From assembly GCA_029207755.1 (NCBI GenBank), contig JARCOQ010000016.1, positions 1,493,001 through 1,557,000 of the forward strand: 64,000 bases of DNA. Direction: 5' to 3'. The notes below the pieces were generated by a model. It saw only the letters and a list, made by a program, of their open reading frames with translations. It was not told where the DNA came from and did no database searches. This DNA is from Chamaea fasciata. Lineage: Eukaryota > Chordata > Aves > Passeriformes > Sylviidae. Of this stretch, positions 52,149-64,000 are shown piece after piece (position 1 is the first letter of the stretch; each line of letters starts with the position of its first letter). The translations under genes were made by a program, and so were the position numbers.

Positions 52149-53368
52149 CCCTTTTCCCTGAATGCATTTTGCCCTTCCAATTTCTCTTTCTCAAAACTCC
52201 TGATAGCAGAAGAGCCAAGTAATTTCTCTGCAAGCTATAGATTTTATGTGACGCCTTTCTAAATACGCACTCAGCCCTCTGACTAGTAGTCCCCCTTGTC
52301 TGCTCTGCTTGGGGAAATTCCACCTTCCCGTGCAGACATACAAACCCGTGTCCATGCAGCACTCAGGGACACGCTCAGGGACAATGTGTGTCACCTTTGT
52401 CACACTTTGCAATCCAGCCTGTGGTCCACGGCCAGGGTGCTCCTTGCATTCCTGGGGATGGCAAAGCATTGACTCCCGTTGTTCAAGCAGGATAAACGGC
52501 AGATACGGGATAACACCCTCAAACAAACATTCCAGGATGGAGGATATATTCCTAGAGAGATGAAATGCTGTTTCTCTCGGTTCCTCTCCCTTGTGGGCAC
52601 TTGTTTAGCTCCTTGGAAGCCACCTGGTTTTTTGCAGCAGCAGTCTGAATGGATAGCAGTAGGCCAGAGGAGATATTGCAATTTAAGACAGGAGATAACA
52701 AGATTCTTGACAAGAATTTGGCACGTGTATATTTGAAGTGATTAATGTTTAATGCAGTGATATTATAATTAAAAAAGGGGAAGAGAGGTGGTAAAGAAAA
52801 CCGATCAAATGAATCTGTACAGTGACACTGATCTAGCTTTGAAATTCCTTAAAAGGATTACACTCTGGTTTAATTAAATCCTTTGCTCTCCCTAACATTG
52901 CTTAATGATTTTCAGTATCTCCTGGATTTCTAACATTACAGAGAAGAGAGTTCTGAGTCAGATCACTTTGTGTGTTGAGTTTTAAGCATGAGCCATGAAT
53001 CCCTGAAATTCTTTGTTGTTTGTGCAGAATACATTTTACTCTCCCCACTTAGGGTTTAGTCATCCTTTTCATAAGTCTTTTTGATGAATAAGGTCATTAA
53101 AATTAACACAATATTAAAATACCTGGTCTCGGTAATTATAATGTTTAACCATGTTTTCTCCTGAGATTAAAAACTCTGTTCATTTTATCTTTCAGTCCCA
53201 GAATTTTGCCCAACCTTATTTATAGCAGCTTGAAGTCTTGTAGCTGGGTATAGCTTAAGGCAACCACACTATTCTTGTGTACCAATGACATCGTATGTTT
53301 CTATGGTGAAGTAACTTTTAATACTCTCTTTTTCACTCCTCACCTCACATTTAAATTAATGTTGCTTG

Positions 53369-53383
53369 TTTTTTTTTTTTTTT
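53369..53383 (+). repeat. Poly-T run
   Basis: Fifteen consecutive T residues, then CTTTTTC. Confidence 0.85.
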
Positions 53384-54380
53384 CTTTTTCGCAATAATTT
53401 AAAACTATTTCAGTCCTTCCTAATGCTAATAGGTATTTTGTTTGATACTCTCATTAAGTTTTCCATTAACAAATTTTATCTGTCATATATTCCCACCTAC
53501 CCATTAACTGAGTCACTGGATGTTGACATGTATTGTGCAGTGGGTTTTATGTAAGGAGGACCAAAAGTTTTATGCACAGTAAAATAAGGATTGAAATTAA
53601 ATTTATGGAAGAAAAAAAAAATTCTCTTCAAATGTTACAAGTCTTCCAGTCTGGTTTAATAAGGTGACCAGGACACGCTGGAACAAGAGAACCGTACCTG
53701 AAACCTCATGGCTCCTCACAGTGGGGAATATATTTAACTTCCTGTATTTAAATGAGCTACTTTTGTAAGCTATTCCTGTAAATATTTCCTGAACACTGCC
53801 TACAGGTAGCTCTAGGGGAAAAGCAAATTGGGTACAAATTGGGTGAAGATGTTAGTTGCTTGCCTATTGTCATTCAATAATGCATAAATCCTTTAAAGTC
53901 AGAGATCCTGACTGTGTGCCGCAGATCCCTGGCCGGGTGGAAGGCTCGCAGCGCCTGGCACAGCCCCGCGTGCCCTTGGCTCTGAGCAGGTGACAGACAA
54001 CGCCCTGCTGAAGGACAGGGTGAACGTGGTTAATGGGAAAACACTGTTTTAACCTGTGCTAACCATCCCCATGGCACGAGCACCCTCCCAACCTTTCAGC
54101 TAAAGGCGTTTTGAGTTTTCATGGTATGCGCTACACTGTGAGAACCTCAGTGCAAAGGGCAAACACTTGCCTTCACTTGGGAGATTTATTAAAAACCTTC
54201 TGGTTTAAAGAACAGAGTGCACCTAGAGAAAAAAAAAATCTATTAATAGCATATTTAGCATCAAATATAATTATTAGATTGGAGTGTTTAGCTGATTTTT
54301 GCGATAGCATCTAAGGTTCTTCATCTGCTCCTGTAGTCACCTGCCTTGAAGAGTTTAGAAGAGATTTTCATTCCTGCCTT

Positions 54381-54410
54381 TTCCATAAGCTGTGGTTCCA
54401 TAAGTTGTGG
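54381..54410 (+). repeat. 15-base tandem duplication
   Basis: TTCCATAAGCTGTGG is followed directly by TTCCATAAGTTGTGG, two copies differing at one base. A recent small duplication, not part of a longer array. Confidence 0.9.
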
Positions 54411-56451
54411 AGCTATTGAGAGGAGCTGCTGTGTGCAACTGCCCTTTCCTTCAGCCTCAGATGCTGAGTCCCGTTTTCCCCTTTGTTCCAGTTTACCTCC
54501 TGAAACTGGGAGCCAAGGTATCATGTAGTTCTGTAGACAATCCTAGTTCCTCCCTCTTCTCTTTATGATCAGGATCTCTCCAACGCCCTAGTTTGTATAT
54601 TTCTGACTCCAGGCTGTTCTTCCAGAACCTGCTTTCAGAAGAAAGTTTTATAGAACATACACTAAGACCTCCGTAAAAGAGCAGTTTTCTCATTGAGTCA
54701 CTGTTCTTTCTCTAGGAACATCATAAAAAGATCAAGCATGATACCACAGAGAAGGAAAGCTGAGAGAGACACGGCATGATTTTAAAGGAAGCCATTCTGG
54801 AAGCGTTTTGTACTGGTTCTTTAAAGTCTTTCCTAGGCTAGTTCAGGCCATACCAATATTCTTTATAGTATATCTGGAAAAAGCTGAAGCAAATTTTGCA
54901 GGAACTCTGCCAACTTTCTGTTTCTTTCTCTGTGATGTCTTCTGCAATCCTCCTCTTGGCTGAGATGTGCAAACTCTTCTCCTGGGCAGTGCAAACTGCA
55001 GCACACTGTGAGCTAATTGCCTTATGTTAGCCAGTTCAGAAATTACTGGCAGCTAATCTTCATAATGCTAATCGGTCAGAAAAAAAAAGGCACGCAGCAA
55101 ATAAATACCACACATCTTCGTGCTTGAAACAATTAGGACTGACCCTAATCTGATTTACAAAATTGGAGTGCTTCCTGAAAGGGAACAGTGTGTGGCTCTC
55201 TTCACCAATTCTGTAAAGCTCTTGTGGTTTTTTTAATTGCCCCATCTTCTTGATGCACTTTGTTGTTTTTTCCATTTGGATCCCTCTGAGCAGGAATTTT
55301 CAAGAGCTGTAATAAATCTAAAAAGGTAATGTCATCTTATCCCCTTCATCAGTTAGTGCTAGCTTTTAAGTCTGCTCTTCCAAATACATAATAAACTTCA
55401 AAATGTTAATTTAAATATTTGTTGGGGATTTTTCATTTCACTCATGTTTGAGTTGAGAGAGTGAGAGTATTTTCTCTTTCGTATTGGCTCTCTCCTCCTA
55501 CTCCCTGAAAAATGTCCTGATTCCGCTATGCTGCTGAAGTGGTTTTAAAAATCACACTACTTCAAACAACAATTTCCCGGTTCTGCTGGATATGGCTTGT
55601 GCTGCTTACTACTGAAGAAAGTAAATATCCAGAATTCAAACTCCTTAAAAATAACTTAGCACCTGGGAATCTGTCATGGCACCTCGCAATGTTAATTGAC
55701 ATCCTACAGGACACCACTGAGCATTATGTTCGAAGGGAAATTCTGCAGGAGTCGGCATATTTTTACTACAGATGACCCAAATCAGCCGAATCCGAATGCC
55801 TCCTTTGCAAATATTGAATCCACAGCCATGCATCCTGCATTGGTGTGGCCATTCCCTTAATCCTGTACTTCTGGGAGAGAAGGCTGATCTCGGAGGATCA
55901 GGGACTTCAGCAGAGTGAGGAGGTGCTGGCACTGAGCAGAGCAGACTCTGACAGAAAATGCTGTAACTGAGTGACGGTGGTTCTTCCACAGGTGATTTCC
56001 AGGTGGGAAGGTTGGTCCGGGATCAAAATGGCATTTTTTCAGCTGTGTTTGAAACTGATTACGCAGAAGTTGGTAAACGTTAGATCCAGGAATCCAGGTG
56101 CCCTTCGGAGCCCTGAGAACACTCTCAACAATGTGAGTTAAAAATACAGAAAATAAAAAGGAATAGGGACGGCATATCATGTATTGTCACTTCAAAATGA
56201 AATCTGGGGGGATGCTCTTAAAGCAGCTGATAACAATCAGACCCAGGAAAGTACATTAATATTGCAGATGGAAATGCTGCTCTGAGTAGTGTGGTGTGAC
56301 AAGATCGATGGAAGATATCAAATGGTTGCTGAACTCTTAGATTCCATTAAAACAAAAGAAGAAAAGAGCTCCCAGCTCATCTCCTTGATGGTATAGGAAT
56401 GTCACTTGTAAAATGATCACTAAGGAAGCTTGTCAGTGAAGAAGACTTATG

Positions 56452-56480
56452 TATGCTAATTAATTGGATTAATCATTTGT
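56452..56480 (+). promoter_or_regulatory. Dense homeodomain-type core cluster
   Basis: TATGCTAAT, TAATTGGATTA and AATCATTTG run on from each other, giving five TAAT/ATTA cores in 29 bases with both a Q50-type TAATTA and a K50-type GGATTA. It resembles a homeodomain-bound enhancer core. Occupancy and conservation are unknown. Confidence 0.25.
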
Positions 56481-56548
56481 ACACTGGCATCTTAAAATGA
56501 GTAGTGGATATCAAAGCTGGAAGAAAGTTCTGTTGCCTTTTTTTTCTT

Positions 56549-56575
56549 TGTTTTTTTTTTTTTTTTCCCCCCCTT
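56549..56575 (+). repeat. Pyrimidine homopolymer tract
   Basis: Sixteen T residues (56551-56566) followed by seven C and further T/C sequence, within a longer pyrimidine-rich stretch from about 56535 to 56600. Confidence 0.85.
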
Positions 56576-56889
56576 TGGTTTCTTTTTTCCCCTTCCAGAT
56601 CCTGTCATTGCCCACCGCTACCAACCGCTCTTCCTGGGCAGATGGCTGCGTATTACAAACCTCCTGGTGGTTTTTTGGGCAGTAGGATTGCATGTGATGA
56701 ACTAAACTGACAGAATTCTCTCTTTACAACGCATGATGTCCACGACCTGAACCACCGCGCGCCTGTTGGTGGCTGTGTGCTAGATTGTCCCGCAAAACTA
56801 AACCCAAGGAGTTTGAAGACTTCTGGAATTAAGTCTGGAGCTCAGCGTTGGGAGTACAGGAAGTTGTGGGTGAAGGTGAGCAAGCCCAG

Positions 56890-57005
56890 TGGGAGGTGAG
56901 AGAGCTGGAGCTCCCTGCGAGGTGTTGCTGAGGGAAGTAGGCTTGTTTAGCCTGGGGAAAAAATGGCTTAGGGTAGCTCAGTGCATGAGAGGTTTTATGA
57001 TTCCA
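56890..57005 (+). mobile_element. Old CR1 LINE fragment, ORF2 end region
   Basis: GAGCTGGAGCTCC, then GCTGAGGGAAGTAGGCTTGT, TTAGCCTGGGGAAAA and GGCTTAGGGTAGCTCA follow the CR1 order of 'CTGGAGCACCTC', 'GCTGAGGGAGTTGGGCTTGT', 'TCAGCCTGGAGAAGAG' and 'GGCTCAGGGGAGACCTCA'. This lies just before the end of ORF2. No 3' UTR or tail follows, so the copy is truncated at both ends. It is well diverged, hence old, and its borders are uncertain. Confidence 0.6.
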
Positions 57006-58377
57006 CGTAGAGTAGCCGTACCTAGTGGAAAAAAGGCCTAAATCACTGAGCCAGCGGGCCCTGGTGGCGTCTGGGGAGCAGCTGCAGCCTTTCCGCACTC
57101 AGCAGGTCTTGCACTGGGCTGTAGGTGCCCTGTGCCTCTCTGGTACCCTGATGGCTTTGAAAGGCCCCTCCCAGACAGACGAGGACTTGCAGCAGAACTT
57201 CATGAAAAAACAAAACCTGCAAGAATCTCCTTAGATCCATGCTTCATGTTATGGAGCAAATATCCAGATGCCCAAAGAGAAAATCTGTTTCAGGAGAATG
57301 TTTTTGCTAGAGGAAACAAGTAAATTGCATGGACCTTCTCCTTACCACCAGTCAGAGAGACAATAGAAATGTGGTTTCCTTCTCCTAGCTTTTTTCCTTT
57401 TTATATTCCTGTCTCTTTTAATTTCTGGATTCTTAAAATTTTAACTGATATTAGATGGGAAAATTAGAAATCTCTTAAAGATTAATTAAAACTGGCTGTA
57501 ACTTGTCCTCAGTTTGTGCTTAAAGAAGGGACGCAGTGACAGAGCCTGCTTTCTGATTTTTTTTCTTATTTTCCCCTCTCTCTTTATTTTTCTGCCTCTC
57601 ACGTTTCAAAGGCACCCAGGTGATGTGAAACCCACACGCTGTTTTCCCAAAGACCTGCAGTGTCCCTGTGTTGCTGGAAATGCGATGAGCAATGTCTGGT
57701 GATTTCCAAAGAAGCCCAGAGAAACCTCTTGTGCCTGCTGACTTAGCAATGCAGGCCTTGGCAAATCCTTTTTCAAAGACTTCGGGTTTTTTTCTCCCTC
57801 GCTTGGTTAGTTTGGCCCTCCATATCCAGCTCTGAAGCAAATCAACGCCTTTCCTCAAGAGAATTATGCAGAAGTTCTTTCTAAAATAGCAAGGTTTCTG
57901 TTTTTAACTGCCACCATTTCAGATTTTTTTCTTGCGTAACTCTCTCCACTGGAAGCAGAATCACATCACACCTCCAAATGAAAGCCAGCTGTGTAGTTGT
58001 CTTTTACACTAAGTTCTCTGCTTATGTCAAAACAGCCATCACCTTCTTTCCTGAAGTTTCCACAAAGCAGGCAGGTCAATGGTTTGAAATTCCAGTTAAG
58101 CTGGCTCTAGGATTATGGGGTTATTGCTATAAATTGGTTCTTGTCCAATTTGAGTACACTGTAATTGCTACTTTGCACTGCAAGTAGATTTTCAGTGTCA
58201 TAATAATCAAATTAACAGGCATGACCCCTCGACTATTCATTGATGCCTCTGCTGTGTTTTCAAAGGTCTCATTTTTTAATTTGTCTTAAATATCTCAAGT
58301 TCTTATTGCTAGATGAGTAGTGAGTGTGTTATAAAATAACCCACATCCCAACGTTTCATTTAGGCTATAAGGAAAAG

Positions 58378-58390
58378 AAAAAAAAAAAAA
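58378..58390 (+). repeat. Poly-A run
   Basis: Thirteen consecutive A residues in a purine-rich stretch that continues as GAAAGAGAA. Confidence 0.85.
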
Positions 58391-60418
58391 GAAAGAGAAT
58401 CACTGCAGCAAAGTATTATGTAAAGACTCATTAACACAGAGGGGAATTATTTTTGATTTATATAAATAATTCCATCATTTCAATTATGATGTGCAATGGG
58501 GTATTATTTTTGCACGCGGATAGAGCACACAGAAGGAAATCCAGCATGGGAATAAGGTTTGTCCAGTGCTATCTCTGTTGTCCAAGCTGGAAGCAAATGC
58601 CAGTGCCGGGAGATGCAGCGGAGGTTTTACAGCAGGATTTAGTGACCTGCTTGCCAAGCGTGCACATCCTGCTCCTCCCCGAGCAGCCAACAGCTGGAGC
58701 CCAGTGTCAGCCTCAGCTGGTGTGAGACTCCAGAATCAGAGACGATCATTCCCAGTTTATGAGCTGATGTGATGGGTCTTGGTGCTTCCCAGCCACAGCA
58801 GTGACCAGGGATGAAGATATGGGGAAAGCTCATGTGGGAAAATTAAAAAAACCCATCATTTTGTTTGAAAAAACCAGTGTGTGTTGGACAAGAGAGGTGC
58901 AGCAGGGGCTTTTCCTGCTTGGCTCTGGACACACAGCCAGGCGATTCCCGTGTCACTGAGTGGGGGTGGCAGAGCCACTCTGAAAACTCTGGAATGTGGG
59001 ACAGTGTGGAAGTTATTTACCTGCATCTGTACCTCACCATATTACTGTTGTATTTCCTCACAAACCAGTTTTCCCTCTGAAACCATTGCTTTCTCTTCCC
59101 TGGCAAAAAACCTCCCACCTGTGGGGTTGGATACTATATTGGCTACCTGGTTTTCCCAGCTGGAATGGCTGCTGGGAGAAACTGGGCTGCATTTGGGCTT
59201 GGCATAACTTCAGAAAATAATGACACTGCATGTCCACGTTAGGATTTTGATGCACTCTCATAAAAGACTAAACAGTCTTCTGCTTCATTTTTTTAATCTG
59301 GGCTGTAATTCTGTTGCCAAAGTGAAGCTGAAATGGCTGGCACACGCCTTGTGTTCACAGGGAATTTCGTGGGGAGAAAAAAGAAGAGAATCGCAGTGCT
59401 GCTATTAAACATCAATTTGAGATTAACTCTGATTACTTGAATTCTTTGTGGTGGTTTTTTCCCCATTAAGTATATTTTGGAAAGCAACAATATCAATAAC
59501 AAACGTTTGGAGGTTAGCAAAATAGATTTTTTTTCCCCAAAAAAACTTGAGAAGAAACTATGTGACATGGAAATAAGTGTTAGACAGTTTAGAGAGCTTT
59601 TTGATTTTGTGGATTAGACTTATTTTTTAACACGTTTTTTAAAATTTACTTTTCACAGCTGTATTTACTGCTTTGGTATTTGATAGAAGGAAACGAATGT
59701 AACAAAATGAAACAAAACACAAAAAAGGAGGATATATTTAACAGGTAAGGCTTTTATTAAAACTTAAAACTACTGTTCCATTTTAAACCATGGTCTAAAT
59801 TCAATATACGTAGAAGTCCTTCATGTTCCTATCAGGGGAACTGGTGGTCTCACAAATAATATTTGCAAATATAATCCATACACTGTACTGACAGGATGTC
59901 CAAATGATAATGGTAACTAGCTCTTGTGTTTGAGTTGGAGTATAATCATGTCATTTCCGTCCCCATATAGATTTATGAAAAGTTTCTCTGCCAATGGGAA
60001 AACAGTTTCGGTGTGCATGAGAGTTGCATATATTTTTGTGGAGGTGGGAAAACCACTTTTACTTTAATCTTTGCCTCAGAATATACTCTGGTCCCAGAGG
60101 CTGCTCAGAAAATGGTTACCTTTTTTTCTGACAGCTGTTCAGTCACTGTGAGCAGGTCTTCAAAGGAAAGGCCCTCATTTCCAACTGGCAAATTTCTAAT
60201 ATTAGGTTTCAGACTATAAAAAAACCTCCCCCTAAACCCTTTTTTACTTCATGGCTTCTTGATAAAATCCAATCAGCCCGGAGGGAATTTATAATTCAGC
60301 AATTGCAGCAGATGATTACTACCTGCAGGAGCAATCACTTACCGTACATCACCTGCGGACTGATGAACCATTTATTATCAAGGGTTTAATTGCTTGTACT
60401 ACATCCCTGTGGCAAGAT

Positions 60419-60430
60419 ACACACACACAC
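60419..60430 (+). repeat. (AC)6 microsatellite
   Basis: Six AC units, followed by CCTCCTCCTT. Confidence 0.8.
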
Positions 60431-60626
60431 CCTCCTCCTTTATACATATGGATAAATGCCGGCCACTGGGTAAGGATGGGAAACGCTCCCTTCAGGTTAG
60501 ATATTGCGAAAGGAAAATGTCGTAAAATATCTAAGAAATACCTGAATCTACAATACAGGCTTGCAGTCTGTGTTCTCTCGTTTCTGCATCTCGTTGAAGA
60601 CAAGAATTAAACAAGGCAGAAGAAAA

Positions 60627-60650
60627 GTGTGTGTGTGTGTGTGTGTGTGT
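60627..60650 (+). repeat. (GT)12 microsatellite
   Basis: Twelve uninterrupted GT units, long enough to be length-polymorphic. The (AC)6 about 200 bases upstream is the same dinucleotide class on the opposite strand. Confidence 0.97.
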
Positions 60651-63134
60651 AGGGTTTTATTAATTTATTTGAAGCTGGCTGGAGTCTGAAATCCTGAAGA
60701 AGATTTTGGGATTCTTCTTCAACCTCCTCTATTTCTTACAATTTTTAAGCGAGCTGGTGCCATGCATTTAAGAAGCTCATGATGGGATCACCATCAAGAG
60801 GTGCTTCCTTTGTGTGCACTCCACATATGGGCAGGAAAAGATTCCTGGGCGCAATTAAATGCGGGACTGGCGTTTGTTTTATCGACCAAAGTTTGCCAAT
60901 TGTTATATTACTGCTTCAAAGCAGTGCCAGATGTATTTAACACTATCAATAACAGTTAGTGTTAAAGCTGGGAGTCAGCCGCAAGGTACGCACTGAGACA
61001 GCCCTAGGTAGAGGATTGAGGGAAGAGAAAAAAAGTAAAGTAAATTGAAGTAATTCTGGTCCTGAAGCCATGTGAAAACTGCAACAAGCTCTGAAACCAT
61101 GAAGAAATCAGAAGGCTTATTGAAATTATTTTACCTGAAGCAGTCCCTACTGCATCAGCTGAAAAAAGCCAGCCTTGGCTTCCCTCTGGGTGCTGCTCCT
61201 CTGCAATGCGAAGTGTGGAGCAAAGGAGAGTTGGTTTAAAGTGAAGTGTCAGGATGAAAAGGTTGCACGAAGCTACCACTAATCAGTGATTGGCATGAAC
61301 GTGTGCTTCCCTTTCTTGTTTTGGTTGATGTTCTCCTGCAGTCCCACGGGAGAAGAGCTGTCAGCAGTGCTGTGGAGAGCCCGTGGGCCTTTCCAGGGAG
61401 CTGAACTCGCCTGGAGCGTGGCCGGCACCTCGACCACGGGACTGTGCTGCTTAACCCTCCATCAGCCTGCCCCAGGCCTTGTCTCCACAGCTGGGCCCAC
61501 GAAAAGAGCAGACTCTGAGCACGGGAGGAACAGGTGTGTCCCTGGATACTCGGGAGCCTGGGTCGTATCTGCAATTAAAATGTGAGTTCCACGGTTAAAG
61601 GGATTAATGAGGCAGCCCAAATGAGAACATTTCCCAAAAAAAGCGATTCTTGCAACTCTTCTGGATTCCATTAGGAACTTCTAATATTGTTCCTTTGATA
61701 TAGAGTTAATCTTTTCTATAATGAGAATATTGCAAAATACACTCCTGGCAGGAGTGTGTAAATATTTTATATGAGAGGTAATATGAGTAGGATCAAATCC
61801 TGCTTGCCTCAGTCATGCAGCTAGTTCCACTGCATTTAAACAGGAACGCCACAGTGAATAAAGCAGGCGGGATTGGTCCTGTACGTGCTCTTTCTATATT
61901 TCATTTTCATCTTGAGTTTGGCTTCATTTGTAATTAACACAGTATACTGATTAAATCATTAACTGTATGGTTCATCTTTCATCAGCAGCTTGTAGATTGA
62001 GATCCTAATGTACTGTAACCCATCGCTAGGATAGCTATAAAATTTTGATTTATGGAGGCAAATATTTTCTGTTCTGGTATCATTTGTGATCAAGAAATGA
62101 TACAAACAAATTTATCTAAGATAATTGCTTCCTCATGTCTGACAGCGCTAGAAAATTCATCATAAGGATATCTGGGATAAAGGGAAGGATGAATTTTTAA
62201 TTCTTTTGAAGCATACTAAACTGAACTTCTTTGAGGTGCCAAGTGTAGAGATTAGAGATTTACTGAAGTAAAATGGAAGTGTCCCTGCTTTCCTACAGCT
62301 GCTGTCAGGATAGTGGCAGCGTTAAAGTCAGTCTCACTGGAAATTCCTCTGCAGATTTTTTTTTTCTTGATTTTATATCCCAGTTGCTGAAAGTTTTACG
62401 TTTTAAACTTTTTTTGTCTTCTAGGTCCATCTATTTCAATAACTGTCTCAGCACCTTTTTACATTGTAATATTCTAATGAAGAGCACCTCGGTGACCTCG
62501 TGGAGTGGGGTAAAGCCAGTACAAAGCAGTGCTGCGTTTACGAATTTTATTTTCTTATCCCCGTCTTAAGGCAGCAGTGTTTTCACAGAGTAGCACTCTG
62601 TGTTTCTTGGAAAGATATGCACCCTCTTCCTTCCAGAGGCACGTGTCCCAGAACAGATGTTACAGTACCATCTCCCAAACATACAGCAATTTATAGAGCC
62701 CGTAAGTGGTGCAGTATTAACAGTCTTTTATCCAGTCGATGCCAATGTCATTCTTAACAAGCCGTTAAGTGCAATAATGAGGGTTGAAAATATCTCCGGC
62801 AGAACTGAATATTTTGAATGCTGCCATAGGAGAAATGATCTTACAAAGCCACGTCTGGTTATTTAAATATAGTTTATAGTGGCATTGACAAATATAACTT
62901 CGGGTTCTGATCCTATCGTTATAAACTAGGACTAAACGGGAAATGAGAGGGTACATTTGGCATCAGAGGTGATTGAAGACTCCAGCCTCCCCTCCGCATG
63001 GCTTATTGCCAATAATGTGAAATATTAGCCACAAGATGTCCTCACGAGAAAAATGTTGGTTGCCAGCTCTTTGAAAATAGGCAATTGTTTCTGTCTGAGC
63101 CTGTGCAAACCAAGCCAGTGCTTCCTGTTTTTAG

Positions 63135-63760
63135 GCATCCAGTGGTTCTGGAAACCTCCATGAGCCAGCAAAGTGTCCTTTGGGCAAAGGCAGTGAACGC
63201 ACTCTGGGCTGCATGATGGGATCATTTCCGGGAGGGCGAGGGGGCTGATCCTGCCCCTCTGCTCCGGCCACAGCTGCAGCTCTGTGCCCACTTCTGGGCT
63301 CCCCAGAACAAGGGACAGGGACATACTGGAGAGCATCCAGCAAAAGGCCAGGAAGGTGAGGAGGGAGCTGGAGCATCTCTCCTCTCAGGAAAGGCGGAAG
63401 GAGCTGGGGCTGTTCAGCCTGGAGAACCGAAGGCTCAAGGGAACCTTCTCGGTGCACAGAGGTGCTGGAAGGGAGGGTGCCAAGTGGACAGAACCAGGCT
63501 GCTCTCAGTGTGCCCCTGCCAGGACCACAGGCCATGGGCACAAACTCCAACACAGGAGATTCCCTCGGAACACCAGGAAACACTTTTCCCCTGTGAGAGT
63601 CACTGAGCACAGTTAACCAAGGAAATCTTCCTCCTTGGAGATATCCAAATCCATCTGGGCGTGGTCCTGAGCTTTAGCTGGCCATTCTTCAGAGGGGAGG
63701 TTGGACCAGATGAGCTCTGGAGGTCCCTGCCAACGTCAGGCAGTCTGTGGTTCTGAGGAT
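63135..63760 (+). mobile_element. CR1 LINE, plus strand, longest copy in the window
   Basis: The copy begins inside ORF2 (CATGAGCCAGCAAAGTGTCC and GGGCTGCATGATGGGATCAT, matching the CR1 'ATGAGCCAGCAGTGTGCCC' and 'GGGGTGCATTAGGAAGAG' region). It runs to the 3' end. The plus frame from 63284 still shows ILESIQQKARKVRRELEHLS and ELGLFSLENRRLKG, the conserved CR1 ORF2 tail. A deletion of about 20-25 bases, relative to consensus, lies near 63605-63625, removing the '.HWNRLP' motif. The 3' UTR keeps CTCCTTGGAGATATCC, GGTTGGACCAGATGAGCTCT and GGAGGTCCCTGCCAAC. It ends with GTCTGTGGTTCTGAGG, a decayed octamer tail. 5'-truncated and immobile. Confidence 0.95.
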
Positions 63761-64000
63761 GAAAATTAGTCTTGTGTCAACTGACCCATTTGCTGAGTAG
63801 TATCTTGAAGATATTCTGGCCATGGCGTTGCTTGACCAATAAAGGTTATCCGGCAAATCACCTGAAAACATTAACGATTTTTGTTTTTTAAAAACATAGT
63901 TATTGAAACAAAGCAGAGAATTTCCTCCTGCACAGTAAAATAGACTTGCCCAACCGGTTCCAGCTCTAGCTTTCCTGATGCTCAGCATTAAGGCGGAGTA
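63761..64000. other. Unique sequence at the window edge
   Basis: A minus-strand frame of 99 codons (63689-63988) starts here and reads into the CR1 tail. It is a chance frame as far as I can see. Nothing else was recognised. Confidence 0.5.

Larger units (their letters stand above)
46852..56889. other. Unique non-coding DNA
   Basis: About 10 kb without a recognised gene. The largest frames are 165 codons (minus, 46903-47400), 148 codons (plus, 48406-48852) and 116 codons (minus, 48565-48915), the last two overlapping on opposite strands. No domain was recognised. Notable small features are an A/C-rich tract at 50.28 kb, a TAAT cluster at 51.43 kb, several homopolymers, a 15-base tandem duplication at 54.38 kb and a second TAAT cluster at 56.45 kb. 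Confidence 0.55.
57006..63134. other. Unique non-coding DNA
   Basis: About 6 kb without a recognised gene. Frames reach 112 codons (minus, 57520-57858 and 61236-61574) and 108 codons (plus, 58881-59207), and overlap others on both strands. No domain was recognised. A GC-richer patch lies near 61340-61560. Microsatellites are listed separately. Confidence 0.55.

Overview
The window looks like non-coding DNA from a bird, either intergenic or inside a very large intron. The organism call rests on the repeats. At least seven fragments of CR1 non-LTR retrotransposon (the dominant avian and reptilian LINE) lie in both orientations. All are 5'-truncated, and those that keep their 3' end carry the CR1 3' UTR and ATTCTGTG/ATTCTATG-type tail. 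Repeat density is low (about 2.2 kb of recognisable CR1 in 64 kb), base composition is moderately AT-rich, and no mammalian SINE or L1 sequence is visible. CR1 also occurs in crocodilians and turtles, so bird is the best guess but not proven. Order or species cannot be fixed by eye.

Layout: 1-11460 holds only unique sequence, an (AAAAC)n microsatellite at 6.55 kb and one exon-like segment at 9.36 kb. From 11.4 to 13.3 kb there are two old, opposed CR1 pieces and two small CpG-richer patches. A 100-codon reading frame at 15.5 kb has a protein-like composition but I could not identify it. From 15.8 to 33.7 kb the DNA is unique, interrupted by a clear minus-strand CR1 at 24.4-24.7 kb and a CpG-rich patch at 32.1 kb. 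A plus-strand CR1 tail of a different 3' type lies at 33.7-33.9 kb. From 34 to 45.6 kb there is nothing coding, but there are T-rich tracts and a compact triple inverted repeat at 39.2 kb. At 45.65-45.97 kb is a GC- and CpG-rich island-like patch. It is followed by a plus-strand CR1 (46.3-46.85 kb) that was itself hit by a tiny minus-strand CR1 insertion. From 46.9 to 63.1 kb there are an old CR1 piece at 56.9 kb, two AT-rich clusters of TAAT/ATTA cores (51.4 and 56.45 kb) and a (GT)12 at 60.63 kb. The window ends with the longest CR1 copy (63.14-63.76 kb).

No gene could be called with confidence. The longest open frames are 140-182 codons, occur on both strands, often overlap one another in GC-rich patches, and match no family I recognise, which is what chance frames in 64 kb of DNA look like. 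The only coding sequence whose origin is recognisable is the decayed C-terminal end of CR1 ORF2 inside the retrotransposon copies. No rRNA, tRNA, snRNA, CRISPR array or obvious endogenous retrovirus was seen. I did not find a new biological system here. The points most worth a second look are the CpG patch at 45.7 kb, the unidentified reading frame at 15.5 kb, the CR1-in-CR1 insertion, the repeated 18-mer at 6.2 and 18.5 kb, and the inverted-repeat cluster at 39.2 kb.
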